A DNA stretch of 64,000 bases from NCBI RefSeq assembly GCF_038433465.1, contig NZ_JAESVF010000002.1:317328-381327 (forward strand). The letters run 5' to 3'. Source of the DNA: Galbibacter sp038433465. Its GTDB lineage: Bacteria > Bacteroidota > Bacteroidia > Flavobacteriales > Flavobacteriaceae. The position numbers and the translations under genes are program-made. This document shows, in pieces, positions 1-8,690 of the stretch. The notes beneath the pieces are model-generated. The model was not told the origin of the DNA. It did no database searches and saw nothing but the letters and a program-made list of their open reading frames with translations. How positions within the stretch are numbered: position 1 is the first letter of the stretch; every line of letters begins with the position of its first letter.

Positions 1-506
1 TCGATGTTACTCTTGCTCGCGGATTGAACTATTACACAGGTGCTATTTTTGAAGTAAGTGCTCCTGCAGAAGTAAAATTAGGTTCTATCGGAGGCGGTGG
101 TCGTTACGACGACTTAACTGGTATCTTTGGATTGAAAGATGTGAGTGGTGTAGGAATTTCTTTTGGTTTGGATAGAATTTACTTGGTGTTGGAAGAATTA
201 AATCTATTCCCTGCTGAAGTTTCAGCAACTACTAAAGTACTCTTTTTAAATTTTGGAGATGCAGAAGCCTTGTATTGCTTAAAAGCTGTTAAGGCTTTAC
301 GTGAAGGGGCTATAAAAGCAGAGCTTTATCCAGACGATGCAAAAATGAAAAAACAAATGAATTATGCTAATAAGCGCGATATTCCGTTTGTAGTTTTAGC
401 TGGTTCTAAAGAGATAGAAGAAAATACATTTACATTGAAAGATATGAAATCGGGAACGCAGTCTGAAGTGAATTTGCAAACTCTCATTGAAAAGGTTTCA
501 AGTTAA
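1..506 (+). CDS. hisS: Histidyl-tRNA synthetase, C-terminal part
   Basis: The 3' end of a gene that begins before the window; the frame is open from base 3. It charges tRNA-His with histidine in the cytoplasm. The opening residues (ARGLNYYTG) are the second HisA motif of class II HisRS, which binds histidine. The Gly-rich GGGGRYDDL stretch and GVGISFGLDRIY (class II motif 3, with the ATP-binding Arg) follow. The last ~90 residues form the anticodon-binding domain (FLNFGDAEALYCLKAVKALR onward). An in-frame TTG at 24 lies inside the histidine-binding motif and is not a start. A strong terminator hairpin follows the stop codon. Confidence 0.95.
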   Translation, partial: DVTLARGLNYYTGAIFEVSAPAEVKLGSIGGGGRYDDLTGIFGLKDVSGVGISFGLDRIYLVLEELNLFPAEVSATTKVLFLNFGDAEALYCLKAVKALREGAIKAELYPDDAKMKKQMNYANKRDIPFVVLAGSKEIEENTFTLKDMKSGTQSEVNLQTLIEKVSS

Positions 507-532
507 GTTATTAAAATATTATCTTAAAGATT

Positions 533-570
533 AAGCCTGTTTGTTATTTATAATAAACAGGCTTGTTTAT
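533..570 (+). terminator. Intrinsic terminator of hisS
   Basis: A perfect 10-bp inverted repeat, AAGCCTGTTT at 533-542 and AAACAGGCTT at 555-564, begins 27 bp after the hisS stop. It is followed by a T-rich stretch and separates hisS from the MFS gene. Confidence 0.85.
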
Positions 571-645
571 TAATATTAAATGATGTTTAAATAGTTATAA
601 ATATCATTTCTTTGTACTGAAAAAGAAAAATTTAAAGTATTGCCA

Positions 646-1857
646 ATGAGCTTTTTAAAAAGTTTAGCATTAAAGTATAATTCGCACCCAATTTATAATG
701 TAAAGTTTGCAATGGTTTGTTCGAGTTCATTACTGTTTTCTGCGAGTTACAACATGCTCATTCCAGAACTTCCAGCGTATTTAAGCGCAATGGGTGGAGC
801 AAAATATATCGGATTAATTATAGCCTTATTTACTTTAACAGCAGGGATTTCTCGACCTTTTAGCGGACGAATTACCGATACCGTTGGGCGAGTACCAGTT
901 ATGATTTTTGGTGCATTGGTTTGTGTTTTCTGTGGAATGCTATATCCAGTTTTAAATACGGTTGTGGGCTTTTTAATTTTAAGATTATTACACGGTTTTT
1001 CTACAGGTTTTAAACCAACAGCAACCTCAGCTTATATTGCTGATATCACTCCGCAAAGAGCATGGGGAGAAGCTATCGGGATGCAAAGTTTGTTTTACAG
1101 TACAGGAATGGCTGTAGGGCCAGCTTTAGGAAGTTATATAAAACTTAATTATTCTTACGATACGTTGTTTTATCTATCATCGGTTTGTGCATTTTTATCG
1201 ATGCTGATAATTATTAACATGAAAGAAACATTAAGTCCGAAGAAGAAATTCACATGGTCGCTTTTAAAGATTTCTAGAAATGATATTTTCGCTATGGAAG
1301 TGTTGCCTTCGGCTATTGTTACTTTTTTGTGTTATTTCTCGTATGGAGTAATGCTAACCTTAATCCCAGACTGGACATCGCATCTTGGAATTGTAAATAA
1401 AGGACTCTTTTTTATTGTGTTTACAATCGCTTCTTTGTTAGTGCGATTTTTTGCAGGAAAAGCTTCAGATGTTTACGGACGAACAATAGTTATTACCATC
1501 GGATTGGTTGTATTGGCAATTGCAGTTTGTGTGATTGGAATTGCAAATTCGTACCTTATTTTCATCCTTGGAGCCATTTTATATGGTGTTGGAATGGGAG
1601 GTTTAACTCCTTCGCTAAATGCTTGGACTATCGATATGAGTAAATCTGAAGCTAGAGGGAAAGCGATGGCAACCATGTATATTGCGTTAGAAGCAGGTAT
1701 TGGAATGGGAGCATTGCTTTCGGGATGGTATTATCAAGCTAAAATCACGAGGGTTCCAGATGCGTTCTATGCTTCCGCTATTATAGCTATTGTTGGAATA
1801 ATTTATATGCTGAAAAAACACAATCCGAAAAGAAATTTAAAGAAAGAGACCGTTTAA
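646..1857 (+). CDS. MFS transporter, drug/sugar efflux type
   Basis: An inner-membrane secondary transporter of about 403 residues with twelve hydrophobic segments. The MFS loop motif A is clear in both halves: GRITDTVGRVPV after the second helix and GKASDVYGRTIVI after the eighth, the usual sign of internal duplication. The region LHGFSTGFKPTATSAYIAD matches the fourth/fifth helix of proton-driven exporters. The substrate cannot be read from the sequence. I chose the ATG at 646 over the TTG at 640, two codons upstream. The gene stands alone between the hisS terminator and a convergent gene; its last codons form one arm of a terminator hairpin. Confidence 0.88.
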   Translation: MSFLKSLALKYNSHPIYNVKFAMVCSSSLLFSASYNMLIPELPAYLSAMGGAKYIGLIIALFTLTAGISRPFSGRITDTVGRVPVMIFGALVCVFCGMLYPVLNTVVGFLILRLLHGFSTGFKPTATSAYIADITPQRAWGEAIGMQSLFYSTGMAVGPALGSYIKLNYSYDTLFYLSSVCAFLSMLIIINMKETLSPKKKFTWSLLKISRNDIFAMEVLPSAIVTFLCYFSYGVMLTLIPDWTSHLGIVNKGLFFIVFTIASLLVRFFAGKASDVYGRTIVITIGLVVLAIAVCVIGIANSYLIFILGAILYGVGMGGLTPSLNAWTIDMSKSEARGKAMATMYIALEAGIGMGALLSGWYYQAKITRVPDAFYASAIIAIVGIIYMLKKHNPKRNLKKETV

Positions 1858-1915
1858 AAGCTTCAGTAAAAATCTGTATAAATCAGAATAAAACTTCTAC
1901 TTAAACAGTCTCTTT
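1843..1915. terminator. Bidirectional terminator between convergent genes
   Basis: AAAGAGACCGTTTAA (1843-1857, the last codons of the MFS gene) pairs with TTAAACAGTCTCTTT (1901-1915) with one mismatch. The second arm ends 6 bp before the stop codon of the convergent outer-membrane protein gene, so one long-loop hairpin could serve both genes. Confidence 0.6.
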
Positions 1916-1921
1916 GGGCAC

Positions 1922-3166
1922 TTAATTAACAAAGTGTTTTACAAACCAAAAGTCTTGTAAATTGACATTGATGGTAATTAAATGATAGTTTTCTTTTACC
2001 AAAATGTTTTTAACAAAGCCCTTGGTTCCATAGCTGTAGGAAATATTTAGGGTTGAATTGTTTCGGTTGCTTATAGGAAGTCCGAGTCCTCCTGTAAAGC
2101 TGTATCCGCTTATTTTGTCGTCGTTTATTTGCAAGTAGCCATCATCATAATTAATTCCTGTTCGGTAAGCTATTCGTTTTAAATAACTATTATTGCGATT
2201 GTTGTTTTGATATTCAAATCCAATTCCGTAGCTATTTTGGTCGGTATACGTACCAATATGGTCGGTTTGATTGGTTGCATCCCAAAAACTTTTTCGGTAA
2301 TCGGCATTTATTAAAAGTTGTTCATTAAAGAGTCTTGAGCTTATTCCAAGACCAAATTGTAAGGGTAAATCAAAATCTGCAGCATCATCTTCCACATCAC
2401 TTTCAACGGTTGTACTGTTATAGTCGAGTGTTTTGTAGGTTGAACGCTCTAATGAACCTTTTAAGGTTGTAGGAAGTTTAACGGTAGCTCCAAGGGTTAC
2501 ATTTTTTAGCACGTCAATTTGAGTACCAAAACCTACTTGTACACCTCGGTAGGAGGTTTCTTCTTCCAGCCCAAATGCTGCTGAACTGATAGTGAAATTT
2601 TCTTCTTCTTGAATATTTCCAAATAATACAGATGCGTTAAAACCAACACTTATGCGAGGAGAAACCGAAAATCCGAAGTTTCCAGTAAATTCATTTAAAC
2701 CTCCGCTACCTAAAATATTACTTTCAAAGACTTCTGTGGAACCTTCAATGTTGGTCTCAAGTCCGATAATAGAATAGCCAACCTGACTGTACGGAATGAG
2801 TGTAAAACCCATTCCCATTTTTTGGTTTATCGGAAATGCTAATGCAATATTCGAGAAATTAAAACTGCTATTGTTTTCAGAATTATTCTTGTTTGCATAG
2901 TTGTTTATTTCTGCTTTTCCTCCAATATCAAATAAAAAATTGTTCTGCGGAATTAAAGCATACGATGCTGGGTTTAAGTTATTGATATAGCCGTTGGGTT
3001 TCATGGCAATTCCAGTATATCCCATGCCGTTTACTTTTCCAATACTACTTTGGTTGATAACTCCAAGTCCGTATAAAGAATATGGCGAACTTGTTAAACT
3101 TTCCGATTGCGCATAGCTAAAAAATGAGCAAAACGCTAGTAATATGGCTATATTAATCTTCATCAT
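1922..3166 (-). CDS. Outer-membrane beta-barrel protein, FadL/PorV-like
   Basis: A 414-residue protein with a signal peptide (MMKINIAILLAFCSFFSYAQ, cleavage after AYAQ-like residues) and then alternating hydrophobic/polar strands typical of a beta-barrel. The start of the mature part (SPYSLYGLGVI, then GMGYTGIAMKPNGYINNLNPASYA) resembles the N-terminus of FadL/OmpP1-like and PorV-like barrels, where the NPA segment forms a plug. The start codon (two ATGs in tandem) overlaps the upstream DUF4270 gene by 14 bp, so the two are translated from one message and probably work together. A general hydrophobic-solute channel is possible; the substrate is unknown. Confidence 0.75.
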   Translation of the reverse strand: MMKINIAILLAFCSFFSYAQSESLTSSPYSLYGLGVINQSSIGKVNGMGYTGIAMKPNGYINNLNPASYALIPQNNFLFDIGGKAEINNYANKNNSENNSSFNFSNIALAFPINQKMGMGFTLIPYSQVGYSIIGLETNIEGSTEVFESNILGSGGLNEFTGNFGFSVSPRISVGFNASVLFGNIQEEENFTISSAAFGLEEETSYRGVQVGFGTQIDVLKNVTLGATVKLPTTLKGSLERSTYKTLDYNSTTVESDVEDDAADFDLPLQFGLGISSRLFNEQLLINADYRKSFWDATNQTDHIGTYTDQNSYGIGFEYQNNNRNNSYLKRIAYRTGINYDDGYLQINDDKISGYSFTGGLGLPISNRNNSTLNISYSYGTKGFVKNILVKENYHLITINVNLQDFWFVKHFVN

Positions 3167-4478
3167 AAACGGTATAAATAAGGTTTAATTCAATAGTGTA
3201 ACTGTCGTTGGTTGTTCCGTAAAGCATCATTCTGTCTACACTCGATTGGAAGTCGTTTGGAAGCAACGCAAAAGTAGTTGCCTCGTCGGTTTGGCTATTT
3301 AAAAGCGCTTCGGCAAAGGTGCTAAAAGGCAAAGTGTAGTAAATATTGTTAAACTCTTGGTCGGTTTTATTTAAGGTAGCCACCACAGCACTTCCATCAC
3401 TGTAGGTAAGTTGCTGTGTTATTTTGTTGTTTTTGTCTATCTGAAAAATATTTAACGTATCTCTCAGTTTAAGTTGGTCGTTATACGACTGAATTACGGG
3501 GTTTATTTTAAGTGTTGCATCAAGAATAGTTCCTGTGCCCTCAATATCAAAAAGTGTTTTAATACTCGGGAAATTAAAAGTACTCGCAATACCAATTCCC
3601 GATTGGATATAAGTTTGATTGTTGGTTGTAGTACTATTTAATCCTTCTTTTTGCGTGCCTAATCCTTGTATGTATTCGTTTGGATTTTCTGCTGAAATTT
3701 GATTGAAAAAGGAATTGTAATCTGTTATTTTATTAATAGGAATGTCAATATAGCTTTGGGTGGTGTACGTATCTTCTTTAACAGAATAATACAAACGGAA
3801 GTAACACGAAGTGGTTTCCGTAGAAAAACCTATAACAGCACCATTATCGTTACTGCCTGGTTGAAGCGTAATACCTTTAAAATAGTCTCTAAATTCATCG
3901 GAGTTTGTAATGTTTTTGGTTTGCAGTTTATCAAAAAACTCTTCCCCTAAAGTGTCGTTTATTTTAATTTCCAAAGTATCTGCTTCCATCGGTCTAGGTC
4001 GGTAGCTAAGCACGCCAAGGTCTTCCGTATCGAAGTCGATTTTACTAGTGTTGTAAAAAGATTCGTCTTCGGGTTTTAGCTTTTCTAAAACTCTTTTTAT
4101 ATGAATTTCGTTATACTGAATTGTGTCGTTGTAATAGTAATTGTCGTAATGCAAATACATCGCGATACTATCGTAAGTAGCTTCGCTATCGATGGAATAA
4201 CTATTTGGCAAAATTTCAAAAAAGCTGGCAGTCTTAACACTTCCAAACTCGGGGTCTTTGTATTGGCCAACTAAAATTCTATTGGCATTAGAAGTAACCA
4301 AACTATCAAATTTAAAAGTAGAAGTTTCTATGGTTAACGTATCGATTTGAATAACTCTAATTTGACTATTTGCAAAGGAGTTTCCTGTATTAAAATCAGG
4401 GTCGTAGCTACTGTCTTCTGTACAGGAAGCCAAGCATATAATTAATAAAATAAGACTGAAAAATAAAGTATTCCGCAT
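3153..4478 (-). CDS. DUF4270 family lipoprotein
   Basis: A 441-residue secreted lipoprotein. The signal peptide ends in the lipobox LASC (Cys 19) and is followed by TEDSS, the Ser/Asp-rich context common for surface lipoproteins of Flavobacteriaceae. The body matches DUF4270: an early LVGQYKDPEFGSVKTASFFE segment and a repeating all-beta pattern with many SYDSIAMYLHYDNYY-type strands. The family is restricted to Bacteroidota and has no assigned function. It sits first in a two-gene unit with a beta-barrel protein whose start overlaps its stop, so a surface complex of the two is a fair inference. Confidence 0.82.
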   Translation of the reverse strand: MRNTLFFSLILLIICLASCTEDSSYDPDFNTGNSFANSQIRVIQIDTLTIETSTFKFDSLVTSNANRILVGQYKDPEFGSVKTASFFEILPNSYSIDSEATYDSIAMYLHYDNYYYNDTIQYNEIHIKRVLEKLKPEDESFYNTSKIDFDTEDLGVLSYRPRPMEADTLEIKINDTLGEEFFDKLQTKNITNSDEFRDYFKGITLQPGSNDNGAVIGFSTETTSCYFRLYYSVKEDTYTTQSYIDIPINKITDYNSFFNQISAENPNEYIQGLGTQKEGLNSTTTNNQTYIQSGIGIASTFNFPSIKTLFDIEGTGTILDATLKINPVIQSYNDQLKLRDTLNIFQIDKNNKITQQLTYSDGSAVVATLNKTDQEFNNIYYTLPFSTFAEALLNSQTDEATTFALLPNDFQSSVDRMMLYGTTNDSYTIELNLIYTVYDED

Positions 4479-4695
4479 GGGTTTTTTTGGTAAATGTAAT
4501 AGGGTGGTAGCAGTTGTAAAACCTTAATATATGTGTGAAATGTTTTTGTATACCAACCTTTAAAAAACACCGATGAAATATAGCATTCCCACTTATAGAT
4601 AAATACGCGGTATTCGTATACTAAAACAGCCAGTTTATATATTCGATTTCGTGGGCTTTTATTCCTGACCTAGTTTTACCAAAAAATTTATCTCA

Positions 4696-5688
4696 ATGAA
4701 ACGTATTTACAATTTAAAATCAATAGCACTTGTAGTTTTTATAGCTACAGCTTTTGTAGGATGCTCGTCTGATGATGACGATGAAGAGTTAGGAAACTGG
4801 ATTGACCGTTCTATTTTTGATGGTACTCCCCGCAGTGGTTCTTCTGCATTTACCATTGGAAACATAGGGTATATGGGAGTTGGTTATGATGGCGATGATT
4901 ATTTAAATGATTTTTGGGCTTATGATATGGACGGAAATTATTGGTCGCAAAAAGCAGACTTTCCAGGGGTAGCACGAAGTGCAGCCGTAGGATTTACGAT
5001 AAACGAAAAAGGATATATAGGAACAGGATATGATGGAGTAGATGAACTGGGCGATTTTTACCAATACAATCCGTCAACAAATACATGGACAGCAATTGCA
5101 GATTTTCCAGGAACACATCGTCGAAGTGCTACTGCCTTTAGTGTGGATGGATATGGGTTTGTAGGAACTGGATTTGATGGCGATAACGACCGAAAAGACT
5201 TTTGGAAATACGACCCAACTGCCGATACTTGGACAGAACTCGAAGGTTACGGCGGAACTAAAAAGCGAGCAGCTACAGCTTTTGTGCTTGACGGAATTGC
5301 CTATTTAGGAACGGGCGTTTCAAACGGTGTCTATCTAGACGATTTTTGGAGCTTTGACCCAAGTACAAACCAGTGGACAAAACTTTTAGATTTAGACGAA
5401 GAAGATAGTTATAACATCGTACGAAGTAATGCGGTAAGTTTTACAATGAATGGCTACGGATATGTTGTAAGCGGACAACAAAGTGGAGCCGTTGCAAGTG
5501 CGTGGCAATACAACCCAATTGACGATACTTGGGAAGAAATGACAAGTTTTGAAGGTTCTTCGCGTCAAGATGCAATTGCATTTTCAAATGGTGTTAGAAG
5601 CTTTGTAGGCTTGGGTAGAACAGGAAGTCTTTACCTAGACGATTTAGATGAATTCTTTCCAGATATGGAATACGATGATGAAGATTAA
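4696..5688 (+). CDS. Kelch-repeat surface lipoprotein
   Basis: A 330-residue lipoprotein: signal peptide, lipobox FVGC (Cys 23), then SSDDDDEE, the acidic linker seen on exported flavobacterial lipoproteins. The rest is about six Kelch blades of 45-50 residues, each with an RS/RRSATAF turn, a GY(G)Y(I/V)GTG(Y/F)DG strand, a DFWxYDP strand and a W-T/S segment, so a six-bladed beta-propeller is likely. Kelch propellers bind proteins or glycans; no catalytic residues are evident. It heads a plus-strand cluster with a DUF4907 protein and a LytS/LytT pair. A GC-rich hairpin separates it from the next gene. Confidence 0.85.
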   Translation: MKRIYNLKSIALVVFIATAFVGCSSDDDDEELGNWIDRSIFDGTPRSGSSAFTIGNIGYMGVGYDGDDYLNDFWAYDMDGNYWSQKADFPGVARSAAVGFTINEKGYIGTGYDGVDELGDFYQYNPSTNTWTAIADFPGTHRRSATAFSVDGYGFVGTGFDGDNDRKDFWKYDPTADTWTELEGYGGTKKRAATAFVLDGIAYLGTGVSNGVYLDDFWSFDPSTNQWTKLLDLDEEDSYNIVRSNAVSFTMNGYGYVVSGQQSGAVASAWQYNPIDDTWEEMTSFEGSSRQDAIAFSNGVRSFVGLGRTGSLYLDDLDEFFPDMEYDDED

Positions 5689-5725
5689 AGCGAGAAATTT
5701 CTTGCTTGTTTGTTGAGTTTTTAAA

Positions 5726-5754
5726 TGCGAGGTGTGCCGGATACACGCCTCGCA
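5726..5754 (+). terminator. GC-rich hairpin after the Kelch gene
   Basis: TGCGAGG (5726-5732) and CCTCGCA (5748-5754), extended inward by a GT pair and three more pairs, form a stable stem in an otherwise AT-rich region, 37 bp after the Kelch stop. There is no long T-run behind it, so it may be an attenuator or mRNA-stabilising hairpin as easily as a terminator. Confidence 0.5.
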
Positions 5755-5796
5755 ATTTAAAAAAATAACACTTTTTAATTTTAAGATTTTATTTAG

Positions 5797-6114
5797 ATGA
5801 GGTTAAATAAAACCCAAAGTTACGTGCTTGTAGCCAGTTGTTTAGTATTATTATCCCTGTGTTTTTTTATAAAGAATAATCCTTTGGACACAGAAATTAT
5901 AAACGTTGAAGATGGTTACGGCTACGAAATTTATTACAAAGAAAAATTACTTATTAAGCAAAAATATATTCCTGCAATTGCTACTCAAAAATCATTTAAA
6001 ACAAAGCAAGATGCACAAAAAGTAGCCTTGCTTGTAGCACAAAAAATTAAAAAGAAACAAAAACCCGTAGTGCAAATAACCGAACTAGATAGTTTGAACA
6101 TTCAACGAAATTAA
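5797..6114 (+). CDS. DUF4907 family membrane-anchored protein
   Basis: A 105-residue protein with one N-terminal hydrophobic segment (residues 9-25, uncleaved or signal anchor) and a small exported domain. The domain has the DUF4907 pattern: GYGYEIYYKEKLLIKQKYIPAIATQ, then KSFKTKQDAQKVALLVAQKIKK. The function is unknown. In other Bacteroidota this family is found beside Kelch lipoproteins, as here, and the gene ends 9 bp before the start of the LytS-type kinase, which argues for co-transcription with it. Confidence 0.8.
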   Translation: MRLNKTQSYVLVASCLVLLSLCFFIKNNPLDTEIINVEDGYGYEIYYKEKLLIKQKYIPAIATQKSFKTKQDAQKVALLVAQKIKKKQKPVVQITELDSLNIQRN

Positions 6115-6123
6115 TTTTAAGAA

Positions 6124-7197
6124 TTGGTAAGGTCTTCAAAAGATATTGTAAAAGAAATTATGCTACACTTTTTGGTGTGGCTTTGTTGGTTTGGCGTCAT
6201 GTTATTTCAGGCGTATAACAATACAGGGACTTTTAATTTAATGGCAACGCTCTCTCCGAGGTTTTTCATTAATATTTTATTGTTCTATTTTAACTATTAT
6301 GTACTCGTGCCGGAGTTGCTTCTTAAAAAGCGAATTGTTTTATACGTGTTAATTTCAGCAGTAGTAATAGTGTTGGTAAATTACATTATGGAGCGTGTTT
6401 TTCCGCCAGAAATTATGTTTCCTAGAGATTTAGGTCCTCTACCAAAGTTTCCTTCTCCCGACGAAATGCGAGCACGTTTTCCAAAAGGCGATTGGTTTCG
6501 ATTTAAAATGTTTATCGGTCCTGCCATTGGAGTTGCTTTTTACTTTGTGGTTGGTACCATTATTAGAGTGTATATCGAATGGAATAAAAACGAACGTATT
6601 CGTGAGAAAACCGAACACGAAAAGATTAATTCGGAGCTTCAGTTTTTAAAAACACAATTAAATCCGCATTTTCTTTTTAACTCTCTAAATGCGGTTTATA
6701 CGCTATCTATAAAGAAATCGCCAGATACTTCCGAAGCAATTATTAACCTATCGGAATTAATGCGCTACATGATCTATGAAGCAAATAGAGGAGTGGTTGC
6801 GCTCGATAAGGAAATAGATTACATAAAGAGTTATATTAAACTACAAAGTTTACGATTGCCAAACGCCGAAAATGTGTACGTTAATATTTATGGCGATGCC
6901 AAAGACAAAACAATTAAACCGTTACTTTTTATTTCATTTATTGAAAATGCCTTTAAATACGGAACCGATTACCGTGGCGACACTTGGGTTAAAATTGTGA
7001 TTTCAATTTTAGACAACAGTGTTAATTTAATGGTGAAGAATAAAATTGGTATCGTAAAAAAATCTCCTGAAAACTCTGGAATAGGACTTGAAAATATTCA
7101 AAACCGACTCAAATTACTTTACCCTGAAAAGCATGAATTATCCATACTTAACGATGGCGAATATTATACCATCAATTTAACAATTTTAAATAATTAA
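6124..7197 (+). CDS. Sensor histidine kinase, LytS/YehU family
   Basis: A 357-residue inner-membrane kinase. Four hydrophobic segments (to about residue 155) form a compact membrane sensor with little outside. The cytoplasmic part has the His_kinase (PF06580) box KTQLNPHFLFNSLNAVYTL with phospho-acceptor His near residue 182, and a short HATPase region (LLFISFIENAFKYG, then GIGLENIQNRLKLLYP). The start is a TTG; the ATG at 6160 would remove 12 residues and leaves all domains intact, so it is an alternative. The response regulator follows 3 bp downstream. The signal is unknown. Confidence 0.9.
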   Translation: MVRSSKDIVKEIMLHFLVWLCWFGVMLFQAYNNTGTFNLMATLSPRFFINILLFYFNYYVLVPELLLKKRIVLYVLISAVVIVLVNYIMERVFPPEIMFPRDLGPLPKFPSPDEMRARFPKGDWFRFKMFIGPAIGVAFYFVVGTIIRVYIEWNKNERIREKTEHEKINSELQFLKTQLNPHFLFNSLNAVYTLSIKKSPDTSEAIINLSELMRYMIYEANRGVVALDKEIDYIKSYIKLQSLRLPNAENVYVNIYGDAKDKTIKPLLFISFIENAFKYGTDYRGDTWVKIVISILDNSVNLMVKNKIGIVKKSPENSGIGLENIQNRLKLLYPEKHELSILNDGEYYTINLTILNN

Positions 7198-7200
7198 CGC

Positions 7201-7929
7201 ATGCGGTGTATTATTATAGACGACGAACCTTTGGCGATAGATTTGATAAAAGAATATTGCAGTAAACTCGATTTTATAAACGTTGTTGGCATTTTTACCA
7301 ATGCGCTTGATGCTATTGTAACGATTAAAGAAAAAGATATTGATTTGATTTTTTCTGATATCGAAATGCCTCAAATAAACGGTATCGATTTTATAAGTTC
7401 GTTAGACAATAAGCCGTTGTTTATTTTCACTACTGCATATTCTCAATATGCGGTTGAAGGTTTTGAGCTTAATGCGGTAGATTATCTGGTAAAACCCATT
7501 CCGTACCATCGTTTTATAAAAGCAGTTACACGAGCAAAAGAGATTATTTCTAATAAAAATACAACTATGACGGCCAATGTTTTTTCGTCTACTGGCGATA
7601 TAAAGTCAGAAAACAACTATATATTTGTGAAATCTGACTATGAGAATATAAAAGTTAATCTAGAAGATATTAAATATATTCAAGGACTTAAAGACTACTT
7701 AAAAGTTCATATAGAAGGAACCAATAAACCCATCCTCACATTAATGAGTTTTAAAGAATTACTGTTAAAACTCCCAGAAAAAGACTTTGTTAGGATACAT
7801 CGATCTTTTGTAATTAATGTCCCCTTTGTCAAAACCATTCAGAAAAATAAAGTGGTTATTGACGATATCCGAATTCCGATAGGCGAAAGCTACAAGGAAG
7901 AGTTTTATAACAGATTAGGAATTAAATAA
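7201..7929 (+). CDS. LytTR response regulator
   Basis: A 242-residue regulator, partner of the upstream kinase (3-bp gap). The receiver domain covers residues 1-120, with the acidic pair DDE at 7-9, phospho-acceptor Asp 53 (FSDIEMP), a Thr switch (TTAYSQYA) and the invariant Lys in YLVKPI. The C-terminal LytTR DNA-binding domain (about 135-240) has the usual IKYIQGLKDYLKVH and FVRIHRSFVINVPFV motifs. Regulators of this kind bind direct repeats upstream of target promoters. The nearby Kelch, DUF4907 and dioxygenase-like genes are natural candidates, but no repeat was confirmed. Confidence 0.93.
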   Translation: MRCIIIDDEPLAIDLIKEYCSKLDFINVVGIFTNALDAIVTIKEKDIDLIFSDIEMPQINGIDFISSLDNKPLFIFTTAYSQYAVEGFELNAVDYLVKPIPYHRFIKAVTRAKEIISNKNTTMTANVFSSTGDIKSENNYIFVKSDYENIKVNLEDIKYIQGLKDYLKVHIEGTNKPILTLMSFKELLLKLPEKDFVRIHRSFVINVPFVKTIQKNKVVIDDIRIPIGESYKEEFYNRLGIK

Positions 7930-7939
7930 CAATTGAAAA

Positions 7940-8629
7940 ATGGATAGAAAGAAATTTTTAAAACGTGGTGTATTGGGTATTGGAACTTTGGCTTTTATAC
8001 CAACAGCCGTTACTTCATGCTCAGATGATGACGACTCAAACACAGGAAGCTCTTCTGATTGCGAATTATCACCAAGAGAAACCGAAGGGCCATTTCCAAT
8101 AAAATCTCCATCAGAATTAGTATTGTCTAATATTGTTTCTGATAGAAGTGGAGTTGCGATGGTAATTAATATTCAAGTAGTAGATAACGATACCAACTGT
8201 GAGCCGATAGAAGGTGTTTTTGTTGATATTTGGCATTGCGACGCCGATGGGAACTACTCAGAATACGGAAACACACAAATGCAACAAACGGATTATACCG
8301 ATAAACACTTTTTAAGAGGAAGGCAAACAACCGATGCCTCTGGAAATGTTTCGTTTGTTAGTATCTATCCAGGTTGGTATAGAGGTAGAGCACCGCATAT
8401 TCATGTGGAAGTTTTAGATAGTAATGAAAATTCATTGATGGTAACTCAAATTGCTTTTCCTGAAGATACTTCTAGTGGTGTTTATGCAACCACTGGGTAT
8501 AATGGGGAACCAGACACTTCAAATACTTCCGACAATGTATTTTCAGATAGTTTAGCAAATAACATGGCAGACAGTATCACTGGAAATACAACCGACGGGT
8601 TTGTGTTAACAAAAGTAATTACAGTATAA
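7940..8629 (+). CDS. Intradiol dioxygenase-like lipoprotein
   Basis: A 229-residue exported protein. The N-terminus has a basic stretch RKKFLKRG followed by a hydrophobic core and a Cys in TSCSDDDDS. This reads as a lipoprotein signal with a Tat-like RK pair. The body carries the intradiol ring-cleavage dioxygenase core: DIWHCDADGNYSEY with the first Tyr ligand, and YPGWYRGRAPHIHVEV with a second Tyr and the two His ligands (HIH) for non-haem Fe(III). Known cytoplasmic relatives open catechol or protocatechuate rings. The substrate of these short exported forms is unknown. The gene starts 10 bp after the LytTR regulator, so it may be its operon partner. Confidence 0.82.
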   Translation: MDRKKFLKRGVLGIGTLAFIPTAVTSCSDDDDSNTGSSSDCELSPRETEGPFPIKSPSELVLSNIVSDRSGVAMVINIQVVDNDTNCEPIEGVFVDIWHCDADGNYSEYGNTQMQQTDYTDKHFLRGRQTTDASGNVSFVSIYPGWYRGRAPHIHVEVLDSNENSLMVTQIAFPEDTSSGVYATTGYNGEPDTSNTSDNVFSDSLANNMADSITGNTTDGFVLTKVITV

Positions 8630-8635
8630 ATTTTA

Positions 8636-8690
8636 AAGGGGCTGTCCTAAAGGTTTCATTTTAGTTGAAACTTTTAAGATAGCCTTTTTA
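8636..8690. terminator. Bidirectional terminator
   Basis: A long imperfect stem: the region 8639-8658 (GGGCTGTCCTAAAGGTTTCA) pairs with 8666-8684 (TGAAACTTTTAAGATAGCC), flanked by A-rich sequence on the left and T-rich on the right. It lies between the convergent dioxygenase and porin genes. Confidence 0.8.
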
